Assembly (NCBI GenBank): GCA_000436735.1
Contig: FR887101.1
Coordinates: forward strand, 1 to 32,838
From: Firmicutes bacterium CAG:170
Lineage (GTDB): Bacteria > Bacillota > Clostridia > Oscillospirales > Oscillospiraceae
Direction of reading: 5' to 3'
Length of the DNA stretch: 32,838 nt
Under the pieces are notes generated by a model. That model saw only the letters and a list, made by a program, of their open reading frames with translations. It had not been told where the DNA came from and did no database searches. The position numbers were made by a program, and so were the translations under genes. Positions 24,706 to 32,836 of the stretch are shown piece after piece; the stretch's first letter is position 1; the number at the start of each line of letters is the position of its first letter.

Positions 24706-25667
24706 TAAAACAGCGTCCCCTCTCCGTTGATTTTTTTCGTGATCTTATTTGCTACGACCAGAATGATAAAGCCGACAACCGACTGACACAGGCCGATGGC
24801 CGTGGACATACCCACGTCGCCAGTCACGCGCAGTGCGCGGTAAACATACGTGTCGATCACGTCCGTCACACTGTAGAGCATACTGGAGTTCTTTGTCAGA
24901 TAATAGAACATACCAAAGTCTGCGCTGAAAATCCGGCCAAGCGACAAAATAAAGAACATGGTCACGATTGGACGGATGAACGGATACGAGATCTTCCACA
25001 TGACCTGCCAGCGCGTTGCGCCGTCGAGCTGCGCCGCTTCAAAATAGGATTTGTCGATCGACAGCAGATTTCCGTAATAAATAATAATGCCGTAGCCCAT
25101 GTTCTTCCACAGATAGCAGACAAGCAGAATGTAGGGCCACCATGTTGGCGTTGTGTACCATGAAACCGTTTCTTTTCCGAAGAACGTCAGGATTCCGTTG
25201 ACAATGCCGTTGACGTCGGCGAGGTTTGCGTAGAGCGCATACGACGCGGCAACCCATGAAACGATAAACGGCAGGAAGATCACCGTCTGGAACGCCTTGA
25301 TCGCGTGGCGGTTATTGATCTCATATAAAAGAAGCGCCAGCAGAACAGTGATGACCGTATTGCACAGCAGGAACAGCAGGTTCAGACCCAGCGTGTTTCG
25401 GATGAGGCGGCCGAAGGTGCCGGATGTGAAGAAAAACTCGAAGTTCTTGAATCCTACCCACTCGCTTCCGAAGATGCCGAGATTAAATTTGTAATTCTTG
25501 AATGCCAGCACCAGACCGAACATCGGCAGATACGCAAACAGCGCCAGAAGAATGATGCCCGGCACGCACATGGAAAACAGCTGTCGGTTATCCTTGCGCA
25601 GGCTCCGGTTATAAGAGGAACGCCTGCGGATCGTGTCCGGCTCCCGTTTTTTCGTTGCAGCTTTCAT
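24705..25667 (-). CDS. Carbohydrate ABC transporter permease, LplB/MalF type
   Basis: A 320-residue permease and the first gene of the minus-strand catabolic operon. It has a cytoplasmic Arg/Lys-rich N-terminus, TM1 (MCVPGIILLALFAYLPMFGL), the LplB signature (VLAFKNYKFNLGIFGSEWVG), and the EAA loop (YFEAAQLDGATRWQVMWKIS). The ATG at 25667 has AGAGGTGG nine bases upstream. A longer in-frame reading to 25880 crosses the promoter and regulator repeats and has unlike composition, so it is rejected. It overlaps the second permease by one base. Confidence 0.93.
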   Translation of the reverse strand: MKAATKKREPDTIRRRSSYNRSLRKDNRQLFSMCVPGIILLALFAYLPMFGLVLAFKNYKFNLGIFGSEWVGFKNFEFFFTSGTFGRLIRNTLGLNLLFLLCNTVITVLLALLLYEINNRHAIKAFQTVIFLPFIVSWVAASYALYANLADVNGIVNGILTFFGKETVSWYTTPTWWPYILLVCYLWKNMGYGIIIYYGNLLSIDKSYFEAAQLDGATRWQVMWKISYPFIRPIVTMFFILSLGRIFSADFGMFYYLTKNSSMLYSVTDVIDTYVYRALRVTGDVGMSTAIGLCQSVVGFIILVVANKITKKINGEGTLF

Positions 25668-25713
25668 CAATGCGAACCACCTCTGTCTTCTCGTTGTCGT
25701 TTTCGCTAAATTC

Positions 25714-25742
25714 AGTATAGTGGCGAGGTGCATATTTGTAAT
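25714..25742 (-). promoter_or_regulatory. Weak promoter of the transporter operon
   Basis: On the minus strand, ATTACA (25742-25737), 17 bases, then TATACT (25719-25714). The -35 is poor, which fits a need for an activator. The first CTTTGAAT repeat begins at the base next to it (25743). The leader is about 40 bases. Confidence 0.65.
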
Positions 25743-25831
25743 CTTTGAATTCTCACGATTGCTTTGAATTGCCCTGAAAGCGGACTTTGATTTTTGAGCG
25801 CGACTTTGAATTTTTATGATTATGTTGAAAT
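25743..25831. promoter_or_regulatory. AraC-type operator: CTTTGA direct repeats with a 19-bp period
   Basis: CTTTGAAT occurs at 25743 and 25762, CTTTGATT at 25785, and CTTTGAAT at 25804. A weaker match, TGTTGAAA, lies at 25823. The offsets are 19, 23, 19 and 19. Paired direct repeats are the usual binding mode of the two HTH motifs of AraC proteins. They lie between the divergent transporter operon and the AraC-type gene, abutting the weak -35 of the former. A weak plus-strand promoter (TTGAAA 25825-25830, then TATTTT 25849-25854) overlaps the last copy. Confidence 0.65.
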
Positions 25832-25939
25832 GTGCGTTGGGATTGTGATATTTTTTAGGTATGCAAATAGTTTTCACCATCCGCTTTGTGGAAACTGCAT
25901 AGTTGCAATGCTCTGCATGAAGAGGGGGGAGGACAACTC

Positions 25940-28189
25940 GTGCGGCTAATCAAGTCCAATATTCCGAACGATCGAAAGAACAGCTTTTTTATTAAGGTAC
26001 TCAGCGGCATTCTAGTTTTCTGCCTGCTGCTGGTATCCTTCGTTTTTCTGCTCATTTATCAGAACGTCAAAAAACGGAGTCTGGAACAGTCCTATCTCGC
26101 AGAGCAGGATATTGTCTCGAACGTCAGCTATTCCGCCTCCATCATGCAGGACACCGCTTCGTCCATGCTCACGCAACTCAACGGCGATCCGAAACTTTTG
26201 CAGCTAATCTACTCCATGGATACAGAAAGCCTGTCGGTCATTCAATCCATGCAGCTGCTGCAAAACTATACGCGCGCGTCGTCATGGCTGGACTCTGTAT
26301 ACATTTATTGTGCAGAGGAAGACTGTATCTGTTATGCCTACGCCAATGGCAACACCTATCAGTTATCATTTGGTACACTGGATGACTTTTTCGACGCAGC
26401 GTTCGTTCGGAATCTTGCAGCTGTGTCCCGTGTGACGCAAAAGCCGGCAATGCGCCAACTTCGCTACCGCAGCACGTCCTCCGACAAAACCGTTTTCAGT
26501 TATGTTCTGCCGGTCAGAACCTCGCTCAATCGCTATAATGGCTTCTTTGTTGCGAATATCAGCGCCGAGCGGCTGATGCAGCTCGGCTACGGTATGGCAA
26601 ACGGCACGGAGCGTCAGCTTCTGATCGTGGATGCGAATGGGCAGACCTACACAAGCGGCATGACGCTGCTGGAACAGAAACAGACGGATGCCGTGATCGA
26701 AGCTGTGCTGGGCGGGGCCGCAGAAAGCGGCCAAATGGTCGTGCAGGAGGCGAATGCGATCTGCACATGGTCGCGCTCTGCCGATACAGACCTGTATTTT
26801 ATCAGCTGCATCAGCGACTCGGTCATTTCATCACAGCTCCGTGCGCTGACGCGCTGGTTTTTGCTGTTCTATCTGAGCATTGTGGTGTTTGCCGCGCTGA
26901 TCTCCGTCTATCTGACGGCCCGCATCAACCGCGAATACGCCGCGCTGCAAAAGCAGTACGCGCTTTCGGAAAAACGCTACGCCGAAAACTACAGCTATAT
27001 CAAGCACGCCATTCTCCGCAGCTTTTTTACGCTCCGAAGCAGCGATTTTGTCATCGGGCGGCAATTTTCCGACAATGGCATCGAGTTGGAGCAATATTCC
27101 GGCTTTGCGCTGTTCCTGCTCCAGCTCCGGCAGCGGGAGCTTTCGGATGACAATCAGAATATGTCGTACCGCAGAACACATTTTCTGTTGCAGGAGCAGC
27201 TGGACAAGACGCTGCCGCAGGGGACACGCTATGAATTGGTCGATATGCTGCAGGGCCGGTTCCTCCTTGTCTGTGAGCAGCCGGATACGGTAGACACGCA
27301 GACGCTTGCCCAAACGCTTTGCGCAGCGTTCTCTGAAGCCGCGCAGTTTTCCGTCTCTGGCGTCTGGTGCAATGGAATTTCTGCCGTCGATCAGCTTCCC
27401 GCAGCCTACCGCACACTGAACGAGCGGCTGGATCTGCTGTATTTCTATCCCGCCGGTCACTTTGTTTCCCGCACAGAGCTGGATGCACGTCCGGCCTTTG
27501 GCAAGGCACAGGCAGAGCAGATCCGCAGTGAGGTAGTACAAGCTCTCTGCACCCAGCGCTTTGACGATGCCGCTGCAGCGCTTGCGGGCTTCTTTGACGC
27601 ATGGTTCGAACCGACAGCAGATGTGCCGTATACGCTGGATCTGCTGATTGCAGGCGTTTCTGAATATATCGCAACGTTCAAGCGTGCCTATGCCGTGACG
27701 ATGGAATATAACCCCTCGCGCTTCCGCACGGAGGCTCTGCGTGCAGAGTCTTCTCGTGCAGTCAAGCGGCTGTTTCTGGATCTGGTGCAGGACGTCTCCT
27801 GTGCATTTGCCAGCATTGACAACCGAAGCAACTATATTGACGCGCTCATCGGCTATATCGAGCGCAATTATGCCGATCCGAAGCTGAATATTGATGCGCT
27901 GGCCGATCATGTCGGTCTGTCCGCGTCGCACATTCAGAATATTTTCAAGGCTGCCACCGGCAGCAGCATTTCGGCCTATCTGCGCCGTCTGCGTCTGAAT
28001 AAGGCGACGGAGTTTTTGGCGCAGACCGACGTGCCGATCAGTGAAATTGCGGAACGAACCGGCTTCGGAAATTCCAACTATTTCTACACCGTATTCAAGC
28101 GCCACTACGCAGTTACGCCGAGTGAATATCGCGCAAACCGTCTGAACCGAGCGGACACAAAGGAGGCCTATAACAATGAAATCAACTGA
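25940..28189 (+). CDS. Membrane-bound AraC-family regulator (YesN/YtdP-like)
   Basis: A 749-residue one-component sensor-activator. TM1 (about 16-41: FFIKVLSGILVFCLLLVSFV) and TM2 (about 305-327: WFLLFYLSIVVFAALISVYL) enclose an extracytoplasmic sensor of about 260 residues, likely dCache-like. A cytoplasmic linker leads to two AraC HTH motifs at about 637-734 (LNIDALADHVGLSASHIQNI; ISEIAERTGFGNSNYFYTVF, then KRHYAVTPSEYR). The start is GTG 25940, just after GGGGGGAGG; an upstream in-frame ATG at 25886 has no such site. It probably senses an external sugar and activates the divergent transporter operon through the CTTTGA repeats. It overlaps the GH106-like gene by 14 bases, so the two share an mRNA. 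Confidence 0.93.
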   Translation: MRLIKSNIPNDRKNSFFIKVLSGILVFCLLLVSFVFLLIYQNVKKRSLEQSYLAEQDIVSNVSYSASIMQDTASSMLTQLNGDPKLLQLIYSMDTESLSVIQSMQLLQNYTRASSWLDSVYIYCAEEDCICYAYANGNTYQLSFGTLDDFFDAAFVRNLAAVSRVTQKPAMRQLRYRSTSSDKTVFSYVLPVRTSLNRYNGFFVANISAERLMQLGYGMANGTERQLLIVDANGQTYTSGMTLLEQKQTDAVIEAVLGGAAESGQMVVQEANAICTWSRSADTDLYFISCISDSVISSQLRALTRWFLLFYLSIVVFAALISVYLTARINREYAALQKQYALSEKRYAENYSYIKHAILRSFFTLRSSDFVIGRQFSDNGIELEQYSGFALFLLQLRQRELSDDNQNMSYRRTHFLLQEQLDKTLPQGTRYELVDMLQGRFLLVCEQPDTVDTQTLAQTLCAAFSEAAQFSVSGVWCNGISAVDQLPAAYRTLNERLDLLYFYPAGHFVSRTELDARPAFGKAQAEQIRSEVVQALCTQRFDDAAAALAGFFDAWFEPTADVPYTLDLLIAGVSEYIATFKRAYAVTMEYNPSRFRTEALRAESSRAVKRLFLDLVQDVSCAFASIDNRSNYIDALIGYIERNYADPKLNIDALADHVGLSASHIQNIFKAATGSSISAYLRRLRLNKATEFLAQTDVPISEIAERTGFGNSNYFYTVFKRHYAVTPSEYRANRLNRADTKEAYNNEIN

Positions 28190-31100
28190 CCTGATTTCAG
28201 TCTTTTGTCGCCCTGTTCCATTCTGGAGCTGGAACGACAAATTAGAGCCGGACGAGCTGCGGCGGCAGATCGGCGCGATGCAGGACGCGGGCATGGGCGG
28301 CTTCTTTATGCACGCGCGCGGAGGCCTTGAAACAGAGTATCTGAGCGAGGAGTGGTTTCGTGCGGTGGAGGCATCCGTTGACGAGGCGAAAAAGCGTGGG
28401 ATGCAGGCTTGGTGCTACGACGAAAACGGCTGGCCGAGCGGCTTCGCCGGCGGCAAGCTGCTGGAAAATCCGGAAAACCGGGCGCACTATCTGCGCTTTG
28501 AGCGAAAAACGGACTTTGATGCAGCCGCACTTGGCGTTTATACATTGGAAAATGGCCATCTTCGCCGCGTCACCGGTGCGGAGAATGGCATTTCAGAGTA
28601 TCTCTGCGTATATGATTGCCAAAATTCCTCCACGGTCGATATTCTCAATCCGCGCATCACGGATGCGTTTCTTGCTCTGACGCACGAGAAGTATTTTGAA
28701 CGCTTCGGTGCGGAATTCGGCAAGGGCATTGCGGGCTTCTTCACCGATGAGCCGCAGTATTTCCGTTATGAGACGGCCTACACGCCGGTGCTGCTGACAG
28801 AGTACAAAAAAGCCTACCGCGCAGATGTTCTTGATCTGCTGGGCGCGCTGTTTGTGGACTGCGAAGAAGCACCCGGTTTCCGCTTCCGCTACTGGCGGCT
28901 GATGAATGTGCTCTATACCGAAAACTTCATGGGCCGGGTCTACCGCTGGTGTCTGGCGCACAACTGCCGCCTGACCGGTCACACGGTCGAGGAAAGCGAG
29001 CTTTATACACAGATGTGGTGTTGCGCGGGCGTGATGCCGTTTTACGAGTATGAGAGCATTCCGGGCGTGGACTGGCTGGGACGCAGAATCGGCACGGAGC
29101 TGGCCCCGCGGCAGGTTTCGTCCGCCGCGCAGCAGCTTGGCAAAAAGCAGGTGCTGACGGAGACGTTTGCCTGTGCGGGCTGGGACGTGACGCCGAAAGA
29201 ACTCAAGCGCATCGCCGAATGGCAGTATGTGAACGGCGTGAACCTCATGTGCCAGCATCTGTACCCGTATTCCATCCGCGGCCAGCGCAAGCGGGATTAT
29301 CCGGCGTTTTATTCGGAGCACAATCCGTGGACGGATGAATTAAAGACATTCGACGACTATTTCACGGAACTGGGCTATCTGCTTGCCAACAGCCGCGAAC
29401 AGGCGGACGTGCTGATTGTCCATCCGATACATTCGGCCTATCTGACGTTTGACCGTGCGAACGATGAAGCATCCGTGCGCAACGTTGGCGAACCGTTCAA
29501 CGTGCTCATTGAGCGCTTCGGCGCGGCTGGCATCGGCCATCACTACGGCGACGAGCGGCTGATGGAGAAGTACGGCAGCGTCAAGGACGGCAGGCTGACC
29601 ATTGGACAGTGTACCTATTCCTTCGTTGTGATTCCCGACTGCGACACGCTGGACAGCAGTACCGCCGCGCTTTTGAAGGACTATCTCTCGCAGGGCGGGC
29701 GGCTGATGCTGGCGGGACGGAAGCCCACGCGCATCGACGGCGAAATTGCCGATCTCAGTTTCCTGCAAGCGAATCTGACGTGGGATGAGCTTGTGCGGAA
29801 ACGTGCGCTTCTGCCGGAGGCAAACCGCGATGTGCGCTGCACGCTCCGCTTTGCGGAGAATGGAAATTTCCTGTTTGCAGTCAATCTGTCTGAGACGGAC
29901 ATAGCTGACATGTTTGTAAAACTTCCGTTTGCGGGCGTGGAGGCATACGATCTGCTGACACATAAAACGAAATCCGTTGCTTTTGAAAAGACGACAGACG
30001 GGATCGCAGCAAAGCTGCATCTCGCCCCCGGCGAGTCTGTGCTTCTCATGCAGAACGATTCCGCGATGCCGCAGGCGCAAAAAAAACCCATTGTCGAGAC
30101 AATGGAGCTGGGCGGGAAATGGACGCGGTCCGCGCCGGTACAGAACACCCTGACGCTGGACAAGGCGGCGCTGAGTTATGATGGCAAGATGTATACAGAG
30201 TTGCTGCCGGTTCCGTATATCTCGGAACGGCTGCTGCGGGAGAAAACGAACCGGAAGCTCTGGCTGCGCTATGCGTTTACGGCGGATTTCCTGCCGGATG
30301 ATCTGACATTGGAGCTGGAAACGCTCCAAAACGCAAAACTGTCTGTGAACGGTACAGAAATCAGCCTGACCGGTCAGGGAGTCCTTGATCACTCGTTTGT
30401 GCGTGGAAACATTGCCGCGCTGGCGCAAAAAGGCAAAAATGAAATTGTGCTGGAGCTGGACTATTTTCAGTCTCAGCAGACGTATGACGTGTTTAACGGC
30501 TTCTATTACGGAAGCGGCGAGGTCACAGAGACGCTCATGAACTGTGTCAGCTATGAGACGAATATCGAAGCCATGTACCTGTTCGGGAGCTTCTCCGTGC
30601 GGCCGGATTCCGGCTGGCAGGCGGGTGAAAACGGCGTTCGATTCGGCGACCGCTTCCGTCTCTGCGCGCCGGTCACGGAGCTTGACCCGCAGGATATTAC
30701 GGTGCAGGGCTTCCCGTTCTTCCACGGAGCAATGCGCCTGAAGCGCACGATCACTGTGCAGAACACGAACTGGCAGCTTCGCTGTGCGGGCCGCGTCCAG
30801 TATGCGCGCGTATTTGTAAACGGCAAGAAGGCCGGAACGCTGCTTTTTAGCGATACGCTTGATCTTTCGCCGTATCTGCATCCGGGTGAAAATGTGCTGG
30901 AACTGGAGCTGATGGCAAGCAACCGCAATCTTTTGGGCCCGCACCACAACGCAGCGGAGCCTGAGCCGCTTTTCGTCGATCCGACGCTGTTTTCGCTCTA
31001 CGGAAGCTGGCACAACGGAAAAAGCGAGGAATATCGGGAAAATTATGCGTTTGTGCGGTTCGGGCTGGACACATTGCAATTAGAACGTAATCTGCTTTGA
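28176..31100 (+). CDS. Large GH106-like glycoside hydrolase
   Basis: A 974-residue protein with no signal peptide, so cytoplasmic. The N-terminal TIM-barrel-like part starts with PVPFWSWNDKLEPDELRRQI, AGMGGFFMHARGGLETEYLS and CYDENGWPSGFAGGKLLENP. A Glu/Asp-rich FTDEPQYF follows near 190, where catalytic acids are expected. The middle has a Rossmann-like trimmer domain (SREQADVLIVHPIHSAYLTF; QCTYSFVVIPDCD). Two beta-sandwich domains end the protein; the last is GH2-type sugar binding (VFVNGKKAGTLLFSDTLDLS, ASNRNLLGPHHNAAEPEP). I assign it to the GH106-related group (alpha-L-rhamnosidases) by these motifs, but its specificity could differ. The ATG at 28176 has AAAGGAGG 9 bases upstream and overlaps the regulator gene. 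Confidence 0.8.
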   Translation: MKSTDLISVFCRPVPFWSWNDKLEPDELRRQIGAMQDAGMGGFFMHARGGLETEYLSEEWFRAVEASVDEAKKRGMQAWCYDENGWPSGFAGGKLLENPENRAHYLRFERKTDFDAAALGVYTLENGHLRRVTGAENGISEYLCVYDCQNSSTVDILNPRITDAFLALTHEKYFERFGAEFGKGIAGFFTDEPQYFRYETAYTPVLLTEYKKAYRADVLDLLGALFVDCEEAPGFRFRYWRLMNVLYTENFMGRVYRWCLAHNCRLTGHTVEESELYTQMWCCAGVMPFYEYESIPGVDWLGRRIGTELAPRQVSSAAQQLGKKQVLTETFACAGWDVTPKELKRIAEWQYVNGVNLMCQHLYPYSIRGQRKRDYPAFYSEHNPWTDELKTFDDYFTELGYLLANSREQADVLIVHPIHSAYLTFDRANDEASVRNVGEPFNVLIERFGAAGIGHHYGDERLMEKYGSVKDGRLTIGQCTYSFVVIPDCDTLDSSTAALLKDYLSQGGRLMLAGRKPTRIDGEIADLSFLQANLTWDELVRKRALLPEANRDVRCTLRFAENGNFLFAVNLSETDIADMFVKLPFAGVEAYDLLTHKTKSVAFEKTTDGIAAKLHLAPGESVLLMQNDSAMPQAQKKPIVETMELGGKWTRSAPVQNTLTLDKAALSYDGKMYTELLPVPYISERLLREKTNRKLWLRYAFTADFLPDDLTLELETLQNAKLSVNGTEISLTGQGVLDHSFVRGNIAALAQKGKNEIVLELDYFQSQQTYDVFNGFYYGSGEVTETLMNCVSYETNIEAMYLFGSFSVRPDSGWQAGENGVRFGDRFRLCAPVTELDPQDITVQGFPFFHGAMRLKRTITVQNTNWQLRCAGRVQYARVFVNGKKAGTLLFSDTLDLSPYLHPGENVLELELMASNRNLLGPHHNAAEPEPLFVDPTLFSLYGSWHNGKSEEYRENYAFVRFGLDTLQLERNLL

Positions 31101-31125
31101 TTGCTTTATCAACGAGAGCATAAAA

Positions 31126-31640
31126 ATGAAACGCTCTGAAATTAACAAAGCACTAAAAGAACTTGAAGCCATGTGCGCGAAATACAAGTGCTATCTGCCG
31201 CCGTTCTGCAATTTTACCCCGGAGGAGTGGCAGGAAAAGGGTCACGAGTACGATGAAGTCCGCGACTGTATGCTCGGCTGGGATATTACTGATTACGGCC
31301 TCGGTAACTTTGACAAATTCGGGTTCTCTCTTATCACCATCCGCAACGGCTGCCGCACGCAGCCGGAAAAATATCCGAAGGTCTACGCGGAGAAGCTGCT
31401 GTATCTGAAAGAGGGCCAGATGGCCGCGAATCACTTCCACTGGTTCAAAACTGAGGACATCATCAACCGCGGCGGCGCGAACATCCTGATTCGCGTATAC
31501 AACAGTCTGCCCAATGAGTCCATCGACAAAGTATCTGACGTGACGGTTCACTGTGACGGCAGGACATACACAGTCCCAGCCGGGACACGGGCGCGCCTGA
31601 CGCCGGGCGAGAGCATCCATATCCAGCAGTATATGCTGGA
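31126..31640 (+). pseudogene. D-lyxose isomerase, truncated at the 3' end
   Basis: Residues 1-164 match the D-lyxose ketol-isomerase family (D-lyxose to D-xylulose, EC 5.3.1.15): WDITDYGLGNFDKFGF, LITIRNG, KVYAEKLLYLKEGQMAANHF, HWFKTEDIINRGGANILIRV and PAGTRARLTPGESI. Three metal ligands of the cupin barrel (His103, His105, Glu110) are present. After GESI (about 31617) the expected loop with the fourth ligand His is absent. The frame continues only as the antisense of the relaxase gene, so the real product ends there. It lies 25 bases after the GH106-like gene with a weak GAGAG site. The loss could be a true insertion or an assembly join. Confidence 0.75.
31622..31640. repeat. 19-bp inverted repeat at the isomerase/relaxase junction
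   Basis: TCCAGCAGTATATGCTGGA has 7-bp arms (31622-31628 and 31634-31640) around GTATA. It lies exactly where both the isomerase on the plus strand and the relaxase on the minus strand lose similarity to their families. It could be a recombinase core site or a fold-back point. Confidence 0.5.
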
Positions 31641-32283
31641 CGGATGCAGGCGGTTCGGAGACAGATTCCATGCGATCAACGAGTTCGCGCATGACTGCCC
31701 GCGCCGCTTCAGTCACTTCTTTGTATGCCACATCCTTCTGGACATAGATTTCTTTCAGCTCGTCTGCGTAAATCGTATTGGTCAGAACAGACTGCATATG
31801 CAGCAACCTGTCTTTCCGCAGGAAACCATACTTCGGATCATCCGACCAGAGCATCATGTGGATATGCGGATGCTCGCCTTCGTCGTGAAACGCCGCATAC
31901 CAGCGAAGATGTTCCGGCGGGATCTGCATGGTCTCGGCAAAGTCATTCTGATGCGCCAGCAGCGTCAAGCGCCAGCTTTCCGCATTGTCATAGCCAAGCC
32001 GCGCGGCGTCCTCGCGGCGCAGAGAGTAAATGATCGTCCAGACGTTGCCCTCATGCGCTTTCAGCTCCTGCATAGTCTTTTCCAGATCAACGTGCAGCTC
32101 TGCACCAAAGAGACCATGCCCTTCATGCTTCTCTGCACGCGGGCGGGTGGCAATGTAACGCATATAAATGCCCTCCGCGTCCTCGTCCAAGATCTCCACA
32201 CCGTCGCGCGTAGCGATGTATTTCATATAACGGCCGGCCCGTTTTTTGCTGAGAAAACCGCTTTTCTGAATCAGCTTTGCCAT
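31622..32283 (-). pseudogene. MobP-type relaxase, truncated at the C-terminus
   Basis: The relaxase domain nicks oriT and leads the DNA into the recipient. Residues 1-215 contain KRAGRYMKYIATRDGVE, MRYIATRPRAEK, HGLFGAELHVDLEKTMQELK and the catalytic three-His motif FHDEGEHPHIHMM (about 132-144). The protein should continue for a few hundred residues, but after about residue 216 (near 31636) the frame runs into the antisense of the isomerase and stays open to 31153 only by chance. The ATG at 32283 lies 3 bases after the MobC stop; the two are coupled. A relaxase domain alone can sometimes act, so loss of function is likely but not certain. Confidence 0.8.
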
Positions 32284-32286
32284 CCG

Positions 32287-32691
32287 TTACAGCGTCTTTT
32301 CCTGCTGCAGCACGTCAACAAACGCGATCTTCCCGTTCGTACCTTTGACCTGATCCATACTGAGCGTGTGCATTTTCATGTACCGTGCCGCGTCGATGTC
32401 TGTGTCCGAAGCAAGAATGTGGTTATTGACGTTCTGCTCGACTGCCAGCTTGAAAAGCTGCCGTCCAATGCGCTCTGCGAACACGCCGAGCGTACCGTCC
32501 AGCATCTGCTTTAAGGCACGCGGAAGATATGCGCCTGCATCCAGCGTGTGCAGGAAGCCCGCGTAAAACCAGATTGCTTTTTCGATGAATTCACTCCGGC
32601 TCTGGCATTGATCCGGACGGTAGTTATCTTCCACGACCTGCTTGCACTCCGGCGTCAGCCAGAGCGGAAACTTGATCTTGTTGCCTGCCAT
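32287..32691 (-). CDS. MobC-like relaxosome accessory protein
   Basis: A 134-residue protein. The N-terminal part (MAGNKIKFPLWLTPECKQVV, then SRSEFIEKAIWFYAGFL) looks like a ribbon-helix-helix DNA-binding fold. The helical C-terminal half probably forms multimers. Such proteins bind next to oriT and help the relaxase melt DNA. The ATG at 32691 has GGAGG nine bases upstream. It is the first gene of a two-gene mobilisation operon and lies directly beside the inverted-repeat array at 32716-32836. Confidence 0.8.
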   Translation of the reverse strand: MAGNKIKFPLWLTPECKQVVEDNYRPDQCQSRSEFIEKAIWFYAGFLHTLDAGAYLPRALKQMLDGTLGVFAERIGRQLFKLAVEQNVNNHILASDTDIDAARYMKMHTLSMDQVKGTNGKIAFVDVLQQEKTL

Positions 32692-32715
32692 GCCAATATT
32701 CCTCCAATTTCAGTG

Positions 32716-32836
32716 CATGACCCCGCTGTTTTCCTTGAAACGGCGGGGCTTTTCGCACTCATGACCCCATCGGGGCTATTTTTGCCCTCGCAACAACCCC
32801 TGTGCGAAAGCCCCAAACTGCCCGCACCGCGGGCAG
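32716..32836. other. Probable oriT region with nested inverted repeats
   Basis: The noncoding end of the window has four structures. The first is a CCCCGC...GCGGGG stem (32721-32731 with 32738-32748) followed by CTTTT. The second is TTTCGCAC (32751-32758) with its inverse GTGCGAAA (32802-32809). The third is CCCC/GGGG (32765-32768 with 32772-32775) followed by a T-run. The fourth is CTGCCCGC/GCGGGCAG (32818-32825 with 32829-32836). ATGACCCC occurs twice (32717 and 32761). Position beside mobC and the relaxase suggests oriT; the nick site cannot be fixed here. Confidence 0.4.

Noticed and set aside
25668..25880. N-terminal extension of the first permease to 25880
   Set aside because: The extra residues are translated from the promoter and the CTTTGA repeats; ATG 25667 has a strong ribosome binding site.
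26831..28294. Minus-strand ORF of 487 codons opposite the AraC-type regulator
   Set aside because: It is the shadow of a regulator with clear TM and HTH motifs; no ribosome binding site.
31153..31621. C-terminal half of the minus-strand relaxase ORF
   Set aside because: It is the antisense of a recognisable D-lyxose isomerase and has no relaxase-like features, so the open frame is accidental.
31641..32514. C-terminal half of the plus-strand isomerase ORF
   Set aside because: It is the antisense of the relaxase and MobC genes; the real isomerase similarity stops near 31617.
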